In this document: positions 53,228-60,717 of the stretch, piece after piece | How positions within the stretch are numbered: position 1 is the stretch's first letter | Layout of the letters: each line of letters starts with the position of its first letter | Origin: CAZBUK01 sp964495085 | Lineage (GTDB): Bacteria; Bacteroidota; Ignavibacteria; T3Sed10-11 | Assembly: GCA_964495085.1 (NCBI GenBank) | Contig: CAZBUK010000011.1 | Location: 1 to 64,000, forward strand | Direction: 5' to 3' | Length of the DNA: 64,000 bases | Program-made: the position numbers and the translations under genes | The notes under the pieces: generated by a model | Told to the model about the DNA's origin: nothing | The model's input: only the letters and a program-made list of their open reading frames with translations | The model's database searches: none

Positions 53228-53896
53228 ATGATTCCGATCAGAGACAGTATTCGAAGCAGTACATTTCCGATCATCACGCTGCTCATAATCGCGGTTAATC
53301 TCATCGTCTTTCTGTATCAGATATTCTATCATGGGGATCTCGGTCCGATGATCGGGCGATATGCGGCGGTACCTTCGGAAATAACGAAAGCGCTTGCCGA
53401 TCCGATGGCGGCGCCGTTAACATTCGCTACGCTCATCACATCGTTATTTTTGCACGGCGGACTGTTCCACCTTGCCGGCAATATGCTCTACTTATGGGTA
53501 TTCGGCGATAATATCGAAGACAGGATGGGCCGCATAAGATTTCTCTTTTTTTATTTACTCTGCGGTGTTATCGCAACCGCGACACATATCTATTTCAACT
53601 CCGATTCTTCGACGCCGCTCGTCGGAGCGAGCGGAGCGATCGCAGGTGTGCTCGGCGCTTATTTGCTGCTCTATCCGTTTGCGCGGGTCCAGATCGTCGT
53701 ACCCCTCTTTCTCATCTTTCCCATAGTCCGAATCCCGGCGCTATTTTTCCTGGGAGGATGGTTTGCAATGCAGGTGATCAGCGGATATGCCTCGCACACA
53801 GATGAGATAGCGGGCGGCACTGCGTGGTGGGCGCATGCAGGCGGATTTCTTGCGGGAGTTTTATTGGTCGGTCTCTTTGCAATGAAACGGAAATGA
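53228..53896 (+). CDS. Rhomboid family intramembrane serine protease
   Basis: 222 aa from ATG 53228, giving the usual N-terminus MIPIRDSIRSSTFPIITLLI. Six or so transmembrane helices. The catalytic dyad is S135 in GASGAIAGVLGAY and H203 in WWAHAGGFLAGV; the conserved loop LFHLAGNMLYLWVFGDNIED is also present. It cuts transmembrane substrates inside the membrane. A GTG at 53201 would add nine residues without a signal or better ribosome binding site and was not chosen. Substrates cannot be predicted. Confidence 0.92.
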   Translation: MIPIRDSIRSSTFPIITLLIIAVNLIVFLYQIFYHGDLGPMIGRYAAVPSEITKALADPMAAPLTFATLITSLFLHGGLFHLAGNMLYLWVFGDNIEDRMGRIRFLFFYLLCGVIATATHIYFNSDSSTPLVGASGAIAGVLGAYLLLYPFARVQIVVPLFLIFPIVRIPALFFLGGWFAMQVISGYASHTDEIAGGTAWWAHAGGFLAGVLLVGLFAMKRK

Positions 53897-53958
53897 TTTC
53901 ACGCGATGCCGGGTGCCGGCGGAGCAGGTGTAAGCGGGACTCCTGGTGAAGTTGCCCG

Positions 53959-54540
53959 TTATTTCCTTATCCAGCTCTCGTAGAGCGACCGGTATTCATC
54001 ATCGGTGAGTTTCGGCGCCCGGTAGGCTCCCTGCAGCAACCGCTGGCGCAGGCATTCGAAAAGAATGATCGCCCCCGCGACCGACACGTTCAGGCTCTCG
54101 AGCATGCCGAACATCGGAATCCGCAGCATGCCGTCGGCTTTTTCGGCGGCTTCATCCGAAACGCCCCGGTTCTCGTTTCCGAGCACGAATGCGATTTTTT
54201 TCGTCAGATCGAATTCGTAGAGCGATTGTGCATGGTCGCCGGTCATCGTCGCGAGAATCGTGAAGCCGTTCTGACGCAGCTCTTCGTAGCATGTATCGAT
54301 GTCGGTAAATTTTTTGCGCGAAATCCATTTGATCGCGCTCGCCGAGCTCTTTTTCCCGAGCTTCGGGAATGTATCTTCGTTGTAGACGAGATAGACGCCG
54401 AGCACCCCGACCGCGTCGCAGGTACGCAGCACCGCACTGACATTATGAGGATCGTGGAGGTTTTCAAAGACGACGGTGAGATCCGGTTGACGATGACGCA
54501 GAACGTTTTCAGTTTTTCTGGATCGCCGATCCGTTCGCAT
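53959..54540 (-). CDS. SpoU/TrmH family RNA 2'-O-methyltransferase
   Basis: 193 aa. SPOUT-fold motifs are complete: NLHDPHNVSAVLRTCDAVG (motif 1), FVLGNENRGVSDE (motif 2) and IPMFGMLESLNVSVAGAI (motif 3, forming the knot). The closest type is TrmH, which makes Gm18 in tRNA, since the N- and C-terminal short extensions and the SLNVSVA knot agree; an rRNA target is not excluded. It has its own candidate promoter at 54589-54617 and is divergent from the mrp operon. Confidence 0.9.
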   Translation of the reverse strand: MRTDRRSRKTENVLRHRQPDLTVVFENLHDPHNVSAVLRTCDAVGVLGVYLVYNEDTFPKLGKKSSASAIKWISRKKFTDIDTCYEELRQNGFTILATMTGDHAQSLYEFDLTKKIAFVLGNENRGVSDEAAEKADGMLRIPMFGMLESLNVSVAGAIILFECLRQRLLQGAYRAPKLTDDEYRSLYESWIRK

Positions 54541-54588
54541 AGCTGTTCAGGTTTCGTCCGCTGTTCGATTGCTTGATTCTGATAAAGC

Positions 54589-54617
54589 AGTTTATTAAAT
54601 TTATCCGTATTTGTCAA
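54589..54617 (-). promoter_or_regulatory. Promoter of the TrmH-type gene
   Basis: On the minus strand: TTGACA (54617-54612), a 17-bp spacer, TAAACT (54594-54589). Perfect -35 hexamer and ideal spacing; the start of transcription would be about 43 nt before ATG 54540. Confidence 0.6.
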
Positions 54618-54769
54618 TCGGAAAAGCCGTATCCCATATTCCGTACGACGACGAAACAGAGTGGCCCGATATACCCGACTGATCATACCTTGTTTATTAT
54701 GCGTGCTCGGTTCCCATTCGCCCTATCCCGTTCAATTCCAATAATCCGATATCGAAAGGAAGCGAATAA

Positions 54770-57100
54770 ATGATTACTGTTGTATCGGTTATCTTTATTC
54801 CATTCCTGTTCTCGCTCCTGACACCCGTTGTGCATAGATTCCTCGGCAACCGGATAGGTCTCTGGGGCATATCGGGCGCAGCCGCATCGTTCGCCGGAGT
54901 ACTGCTGCTGGCCCGGGATGTAAACGGCGGCAGTCCGCTTTATTATATAATCGAATGGGCTCCGGCATTCGGTCTCTCCTTCGGATTCTATGTCGATGGG
55001 TTGAGCTGGCTCTTCGCCTTGATCATCTCGGGAATCGGAGTTCTCGTTACCATATACGCATATTTCTACCTTCATAAGCCCGACCCGTTCGCCCGGTTCT
55101 TCTCGTACATTCTCTTTTTCATGGGTTCGATGCTCGGTCTGGTAATGTCCTCTAATCTCGTCCTGTTGATGATCTTCTGGGAACTGACCACGATCAGCTC
55201 GTTCCTGCTCATCGGCTATTGGCACAAAACTGAAAAGGCAAGATACGGGGCCGTCAAGTCGATCCTGATTACCGCAATGGGGGGACTCGCGATGCTCGGC
55301 GGCATAGTTCTCCTGACCGTTATAGCCGGGACCTCGGAGATACCGGAACTTATTAAAATGTCGGCATTCATCCAGGAGCATTCGCTCTTCGTTCCGGTGT
55401 TGCTCTTGCTTATGCTCGGTGCATTCAGCAAATCCGCTCAAACGCCGTTCCATCTCTGGCTTCCCGACGCGATGGAAGCGCCGACGCCGGTGAGCGCATA
55501 TCTTCACTCCGCTACGATGGTCAAGGCCGGAGTTTTTCTGATTGCACGTCTTCATCCCGTTTTCTCCGGGAGGGTGGAGTGGACGATGCTTGTCGCATCG
55601 GTCGGATTGATCACTATGGTCCTTGCCGGATATTGGGCGCTCAGGAAGGTCGATCTGAAAGCGATCCTGGCGTATTCGACGGTGAGTCAGCTCGGTCTGA
55701 TGATTATGGCGCTCGGTTTTGGCGACGTACTCGGGGCCAAGGCAACCTCGCTTCATATCCTCAATCATGCCGCATTCAAGGCGACGCTCTTTCTGGTCGT
55801 CGGCATAATCGATCACGAAACGGGAACGAGAGACATAACGGTCCTCAGAGGTCTGCGTAAACGCATGCCGTGGACGGCCGTGCTTGCGGGGATAGGGGCG
55901 TTCGCATCCGCCGGTATTCCGTTGTTCAATGGATTCGTGAGCAAGGAACTGATATTTGAGTCCGCGTACGATCAGATTGGCGTAGCCCCATGGATGGTGG
56001 TGTTTCCCGTGCTCGCCGTTCTCGGCGGCGTTCTGACTTTCGTTTATTCGATGAAAATATTTTTCGGCGTATTTTTCGGCCTTGAAAATCCGGAACTTTC
56101 CGCGAAACCGCATGATCCGTCTTTCGGATTATTATTTTCACCTTCGGTGCTCGCAGTGATATCGGTATTGGTCGGTGTAATTCCGTTCGTCGCGGAAGGC
56201 ATCGTCGGCGCATCTGCGGAGGCAATCCTGCAGCGCCCCGCCGATCTGCATTTGACGCTCTGGCATGGTCTTACTCCCGCACTCGGAATGAGTGTCGTCA
56301 CGGTTCTGCTCGGACTCCTCCTCTATTCACGCAAGTCCCTGCTTTCCGCTCTCCATTCGAAACCTCCCTTCGGTTTGACGGTGGACGCCATCTACGATTG
56401 GGGATATCCCAACTCGATGAAGGGAGCGGAGGCGTTCATGAACGTATTCCAGAGCCGGAAGATTCGATATTACTTCATGTATATCATCGCTACGACGTTG
56501 CTCTTATCCGGATGGGTGCTTACCGGTGGCGGCGGTCTGGGATTCAGTACAGGAGCGATCTGGCGCGCCGAAATATACGAATACCTGATAGCTGCCGGTT
56601 TCATCCTTGCGACGTTGGGAGTTGCATGGTTCAGAAGCAGATTGGCACGGGTATTATCGCTCGGCGTTATCGGCTACCTTCTCTGCGCGCTCTTCATTTT
56701 ACTGCGCGCTCCCGATCTTGGCTTAACACAGCTGCTCGTCGACAGCGTGACGGTGATACTCTTCATGCTGGTGGTGTATTTTCTGCCGAGATTCGCCGAG
56801 ACGAGGGAGTCGATTCTCATCAAAGCGAGGGATGTGCTGATATCCGTCATCACGGGACTTTTTTTCTCGGTGCTCGTACTCGCGGTCTATGCGAACCGAT
56901 ATTCCACAACCGTTGCCGAATATTTTCTGGAGAACAGCTATAAACTGGCCGGCGGGAAGAATGTAGTCAACGTGATACTCGTCGACTTCCGTGGTTTCGA
57001 TACGCTCGGCGAGATAATCGTACTCGGACTCGCCGGTCTCGGCGTCTTCGCTCTTGTTCGTCTCGGATCGAAGAAGAAAGAGAAGAGGAGAAGCGCATGA
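54770..57100 (+). CDS. mrpA: Mrp Na+/H+ antiporter subunit A
   Basis: 776 aa with about 20 transmembrane segments. The NuoL-like part (about 1-480) has FWELTTISSFLLIGYW (conserved Glu), GAFSKSAQTPFHLWLPDAM (conserved Lys) and AYLHSATMVKAG. The C-terminal part (about 600-776) contains the MrpB-like/DUF4040 helix bundle LLRAPDLGLTQLLVDSVTV, as in full-length MrpA. It forms the proton/sodium channel of the seven-subunit complex with MrpB-G. AAAGGA lies nine bases upstream. Its stop overlaps the mrpB start by four bases. Confidence 0.94.
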   Translation: MITVVSVIFIPFLFSLLTPVVHRFLGNRIGLWGISGAAASFAGVLLLARDVNGGSPLYYIIEWAPAFGLSFGFYVDGLSWLFALIISGIGVLVTIYAYFYLHKPDPFARFFSYILFFMGSMLGLVMSSNLVLLMIFWELTTISSFLLIGYWHKTEKARYGAVKSILITAMGGLAMLGGIVLLTVIAGTSEIPELIKMSAFIQEHSLFVPVLLLLMLGAFSKSAQTPFHLWLPDAMEAPTPVSAYLHSATMVKAGVFLIARLHPVFSGRVEWTMLVASVGLITMVLAGYWALRKVDLKAILAYSTVSQLGLMIMALGFGDVLGAKATSLHILNHAAFKATLFLVVGIIDHETGTRDITVLRGLRKRMPWTAVLAGIGAFASAGIPLFNGFVSKELIFESAYDQIGVAPWMVVFPVLAVLGGVLTFVYSMKIFFGVFFGLENPELSAKPHDPSFGLLFSPSVLAVISVLVGVIPFVAEGIVGASAEAILQRPADLHLTLWHGLTPALGMSVVTVLLGLLLYSRKSLLSALHSKPPFGLTVDAIYDWGYPNSMKGAEAFMNVFQSRKIRYYFMYIIATTLLLSGWVLTGGGGLGFSTGAIWRAEIYEYLIAAGFILATLGVAWFRSRLARVLSLGVIGYLLCALFILLRAPDLGLTQLLVDSVTVILFMLVVYFLPRFAETRESILIKARDVLISVITGLFFSVLVLAVYANRYSTTVAEYFLENSYKLAGGKNVVNVILVDFRGFDTLGEIIVLGLAGLGVFALVRLGSKKKEKRRSA

Positions 57101-57516
57101 TCAGTCTGATCCTTGCACGCGTAACACGTGTCGTTTTTCACGTGATCCTGCTGTACTCGATATTTATACTCTTCAAAGGACATAATGAACCGGGAGGCGG
57201 GTTCATCGCCGGCTTGATGACGTCCGTTGCCTTCGTCCTCGTCTATATTGCTTTTAATATCGAGACCGTGGCGAGAACGATCCCGGTAAAATTTAAATAT
57301 GTGATAGCCCTCGGTCTTCTGTTTGCAGTGGGAACGGGACTCGGGGCCGTTGTTATGGGTTATCCGTTCCTGAGCCATACCTATGGATACATCGAGCTTC
57401 CCCTGTTCGGCGAAGTGGAGATCGCGTCTTCGCTCGGGTTCGACATAGGCGTCTATCTCGTCGTCGTGGGAGCCACGCTCCTCATAATCAGAATCCTGGG
57501 AGGCGAATCCCAATGA
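57097..57516 (+). CDS. mrpB: Mrp Na+/H+ antiporter subunit B
   Basis: 139 aa, four transmembrane helices. The MnhB signature FKGHNEPGGGFIAGLMTSVA is present near residue 24. It is a small membrane subunit of the Mrp complex. Both ends overlap neighbouring genes by four bases (ATGA), so translation is coupled to mrpA and mrpC. Confidence 0.94.
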   Translation: MISLILARVTRVVFHVILLYSIFILFKGHNEPGGGFIAGLMTSVAFVLVYIAFNIETVARTIPVKFKYVIALGLLFAVGTGLGAVVMGYPFLSHTYGYIELPLFGEVEIASSLGFDIGVYLVVVGATLLIIRILGGESQ

Positions 57517-57854
57517 TCGCATTGTTAGCTTTGATGATAGGCGTTCTGATAGGCAGCGGTACATATTTAATTCTGAAGAAAATGGCATTTAAAGTCGTGT
57601 TGGGACTGGTGCTGTACGGGCAGGCGGCGAATCTTCTCATCATCAGTATGGGGGGAATCCAGCTCGGCGATCCGCCGATCCTCTCGGGGCTATCTACGGA
57701 TGCGTACACCGATCCGCTGGTACAGGCGCTCGTACTCACCGCAATCGTCATTTCGTTCGGCGTTACCTCTTTTCTCCTGGCGCTCATATTGCGTGCGTAT
57801 CAGACGCATGACTCAGATGAAGTAGATCTTTTCGATGCCGCAGATGAGAAATAA
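57513..57854 (+). CDS. mrpC: Mrp Na+/H+ antiporter subunit C
   Basis: 113 aa, NuoK-like, three transmembrane helices. GSGTYLILKKMAFKVVLGLV near the N-terminus and QALVLTAIVISFGVTSFLLA near residue 75 match the subunit C pattern, including the conserved TAIVI segment. It would form part of the ion path with MrpA and MrpD. It overlaps mrpB by 4 bp and mrpD by 11-20 bp. Confidence 0.94.
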   Translation: MIALLALMIGVLIGSGTYLILKKMAFKVVLGLVLYGQAANLLIISMGGIQLGDPPILSGLSTDAYTDPLVQALVLTAIVISFGVTSFLLALILRAYQTHDSDEVDLFDAADEK

Positions 57855-59331
57855 CCTTATACTCATACCGGTTTTGTTGCCGCTCGTAACGGCAATTACG
57901 CAGCTGTTCTTTCTGAGAGTCAGAGCGGTACAGCGTCTCCTGAGCATAGTCTCGGCCGTTATCGTATCGGTAGCCGTTGTTGCATTGTACATCGCCGTCC
58001 GCAACGAGGGGATCGTCGTGTATCCGATGGGGAACTGGCCCGCGCCGTTCGGCATAGTGCTGGTTGCCGACCTCTTCGCCTGTTTCATGCTGTTTCTGTC
58101 GGCGCTCGCATCGTTCTCCATGTCGCTGTATGCATACTTCGATCTCGACGAGCAGCGCGAAAAGCATGCGCATTTTCCGGTGTTCCAGCTTCTACTCATG
58201 GGAATCAACGGCGCATTTCTGACCGGAGATATTTTCAACCTGTTCGTTATGTACGAGGTAATGCTGATCGCCTCATACGTATTGCTTGCGCATGGGAGCA
58301 AAGCTCGTCAGCTCCGGGGATCGCTGCACTATGTCCTGATAAATCTGTTCGGCTCCACGTTGTTCCTGCTCGCGATCGGCTTACTCTACGGGGTTGCCGG
58401 CACGCTCAACTTCGCCGATATTGCCGTTCACATGCAGGAAGCCGAACCTGCCTCCCGAACGCTGCTGCGGACAATCTCGATGCTGCTCTTTGTGGTCTTT
58501 GGTATTAAAACCGCGCTCGTCCCGCTCTTCTTCTGGATGCCCGACGCCTATCCGCAACCGCCCGTCGCCACGGCGGCGATGTTCGCGGCTATTATGACAA
58601 AGGTCGGTGTCTATTCTATCATCAGAACGTTTACGCTTCTCTTTCCGGGCGACGAATTTACGCTCGGCGTCATAAAAATCGTTGCCGTCCTCTCGATGCT
58701 GATCGGGGTAATCGGCGCCATCGCGCAGACCAATTTCCGGAGACTGCTGTCGTTTCACAGCGTGAGCCAGGTCGGCTTTATGGTTCTCGGGCTCGGATTC
58801 TATTCGCCGATGGCGATCGCAGGCTCCATCTATTTCGTCATGCACCACAACATGATAAAATCGTCGCTCTTTCTCTGTTCGGGCATCGCCGAACGTTTGA
58901 CGGGGAAGCGCGATATCAAGAAAATGGGGGGCATCGTAGAAGGCCACAAGTTCTATAGTTCGTTGTTTCTGATCGCGGCCTTTTCGCTCGCAGGCTTACC
59001 CCCCTTCAGCGGATTCTTTGCGAAGCTGATACTCCTGTTTGCCGGATTCGAATTACGGGAGTACTGGTACATCGCAGCTATGCTGGTCGGGAGTTTTCTG
59101 ACGCTCTTCTCAATGGTGAAGATCTGGAGTATGGCGTACTGGGGCGAGCGGGAACAGCCGTTCCAGAAGACAAACGTGGGCCGGCTTTCTCTGGGAATCA
59201 TCGTTCTTGTGGGTACGTCGATGCTGTTGGCGATGTTCATACAGCCTGTTTACGAGAGGGCATTGGAAGCTGGTAACCAATTGCTCGATCGCTCCCCATA
59301 TATAGAGGCAGTATTGGAGGTGACGAGATGA
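57835..59331 (+). CDS. mrpD: Mrp Na+/H+ antiporter subunit D
   Basis: 498 aa, NuoM/N-like with about 14 transmembrane segments. FNLFVMYEVMLIASYVLLAH contains the conserved transmembrane Glu, KTALVPLFFWMPDAYPQPPV the conserved Lys, and FHSVSQVGFMVLGLGFYS the later Lys/His region. It forms the second antiporter-like channel. The ATG at 57844 (MRNNLILIPVLL) is an equally good start; both overlap the end of mrpC. Confidence 0.94.
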   Translation: MPQMRNNLILIPVLLPLVTAITQLFFLRVRAVQRLLSIVSAVIVSVAVVALYIAVRNEGIVVYPMGNWPAPFGIVLVADLFACFMLFLSALASFSMSLYAYFDLDEQREKHAHFPVFQLLLMGINGAFLTGDIFNLFVMYEVMLIASYVLLAHGSKARQLRGSLHYVLINLFGSTLFLLAIGLLYGVAGTLNFADIAVHMQEAEPASRTLLRTISMLLFVVFGIKTALVPLFFWMPDAYPQPPVATAAMFAAIMTKVGVYSIIRTFTLLFPGDEFTLGVIKIVAVLSMLIGVIGAIAQTNFRRLLSFHSVSQVGFMVLGLGFYSPMAIAGSIYFVMHHNMIKSSLFLCSGIAERLTGKRDIKKMGGIVEGHKFYSSLFLIAAFSLAGLPPFSGFFAKLILLFAGFELREYWYIAAMLVGSFLTLFSMVKIWSMAYWGEREQPFQKTNVGRLSLGIIVLVGTSMLLAMFIQPVYERALEAGNQLLDRSPYIEAVLEVTR

Positions 59332-59813
59332 GAATCGGCCGTGTCATTATGGTGGTGCTGCTCGCCTTTACCTGGTGTATGCTGAATAAAAGCATCGACC
59401 CGGCAACGTTCGTCGTCGGGATACTGCTCGGTTGGGCGAGCACGGCATTATTCCATGGTCTATCGCCATACGAGCCGTTCAGGATCAATTTATGGGAGGG
59501 ATTCAAACTGCTCGTGGTCTTTACCTATGAGATGATATGGGCGAATTTCCAGATCGCCTTCATCATTCTCTCTCCCAAGCTGCACATACGCCCCGGCATA
59601 ATAGAATATCCCGTAGAGCTTCGCAACGAAGGCGCGATCGTTCTGTTCGCCAGCATGGTATCGCTGACGCCCGGCACGCTCAGCGTCGATATTTCCCAGG
59701 ATAGAAAATTCATCTATATCCATGCGATGATCATCGACTCGCCGGAATCGCTGAAGGCCGAAATCAAAAAAACCTTCGAATCGCGGATACAAAAAATGCT
59801 GAAGGAGGCGTGA
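59328..59813 (+). CDS. mrpE: Mrp Na+/H+ antiporter subunit E
   Basis: 161 aa. Two or three N-terminal membrane segments are followed by a cytosolic domain. FTYEMIWANFQIAFIILSP and IVLFASMVSLTPGTLSVDIS are the family's conserved parts. MrpE is needed for antiporter activity or assembly. The ATG overlaps the mrpD stop by four bases. A GGAGG site near its end serves mrpF. Confidence 0.93.
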   Translation: MRIGRVIMVVLLAFTWCMLNKSIDPATFVVGILLGWASTALFHGLSPYEPFRINLWEGFKLLVVFTYEMIWANFQIAFIILSPKLHIRPGIIEYPVELRNEGAIVLFASMVSLTPGTLSVDISQDRKFIYIHAMIIDSPESLKAEIKKTFESRIQKMLKEA

Positions 59814-59821
59814 AAAACCCT

Positions 59822-60091
59822 ATGGTTGAAACGACATCGATTATCGGCATGATACTCATCGGGGTCTCGATCCTCCTCTGTGTGTGGAGAATCTTTGTCG
59901 GCCCGACGACCCCCGACAGAACGATCGCGTTTGATACCATAGCGGTGAACGTACTGGCGTTCATTGTCCTGCTGTCGATCTCTCAGAATACAAACATCTA
60001 TTTCGACGCGGTGCTGATCATCGCAGTGATAGCCTTCGTGGGTACGGTCGCCATCGCAAAATATCTTATCAAAGGAGATATAATCGAATGA
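59822..60091 (+). CDS. mrpF: Mrp Na+/H+ antiporter subunit F
   Basis: 89 aa, three transmembrane helices. IFVGPTTPDRTIAFDTIAVN near residue 25 is the MnhF/PhaF signature. A GTG at 59810 overlaps the mrpE stop and gives a four-residue longer form, but GGAGG at 59804-59808 is only one base from it, while ATG 59822 lies 13 bases away, so 59822 is preferred with moderate certainty. The stop overlaps mrpG. Confidence 0.9.
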   Translation: MVETTSIIGMILIGVSILLCVWRIFVGPTTPDRTIAFDTIAVNVLAFIVLLSISQNTNIYFDAVLIIAVIAFVGTVAIAKYLIKGDIIE

Positions 60092-60498
60092 ACCTGACCG
60101 AAATACTGGTAGTTTTTTTACTGGTGAACGGAATTTTCTTCGTTCTAACCGGGACGGTCGGTCTGATCCGGCTGCCGGATCTGTATAACCGCATGCACGC
60201 GCCGACCAAAGCCACCACGCTCGGCGTGAGCAGCATCATCCTCGCGTCCATCGTTCACTTCTACGGTCCGTTCCCACTGGAAGGATTAAAAGAGATACTT
60301 GCGATTACCTTCCTTTTCATGACGATGCCGGTAGGGGGACATATGCTCGCGAAAGCGGCATATCACTCGAAAATTAAACTCTGGAAGGGCAGCGTCATCG
60401 ACGAACGGGCAGGCAAACACGTGATCGGAGGAGAGGATATTGTCGGATTCGATGAAACGCTGAAATCCCGGGAGGTGGATGAAGACGATTCGTGGTGA
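60088..60498 (+). CDS. mrpG: Mrp Na+/H+ antiporter subunit G
   Basis: 136 aa, three transmembrane helices. GTVGLIRLPDLYNRMHAPTK and TFLFMTMPVGGHMLAKAAY are the MnhG/PhaG signatures. The C-terminal 35 residues form an acidic cytosolic tail. Last gene of the complete mrpABCDEFG operon; it overlaps mrpF by four bases. The seven-subunit complex extrudes Na+ in exchange for H+ and supports pH and salt tolerance. Confidence 0.93.
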   Translation: MNLTEILVVFLLVNGIFFVLTGTVGLIRLPDLYNRMHAPTKATTLGVSSIILASIVHFYGPFPLEGLKEILAITFLFMTMPVGGHMLAKAAYHSKIKLWKGSVIDERAGKHVIGGEDIVGFDETLKSREVDEDDSW

Positions 60499-60717
60499 TA
60501 CTTTCGATCTTATCCCCGTCTCCACGTGTTTGCCGCCGTTATCTTCTCAAATTCGGATTTCCATCACTCCTTCGCTCGGGGTAAATACCGTCGATCGGAT
60601 GCTCAGAATTTCATCATATTGAATGGTAGTCTGGTAAAATAATCCGGCTAACTTGCTTTTCTCCCCTTTCTTTCCGATTCTTAGGAGCCGATACTATATA
60701 TATCTGAGAATGTCCCC

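Noticed and set aside
54683..56113. A 476-codon open frame on the minus strand
   Set aside because: It is antisense to mrpA, composed mainly of charged residues with no domain, and spans the mrpA start. It is a shadow frame.
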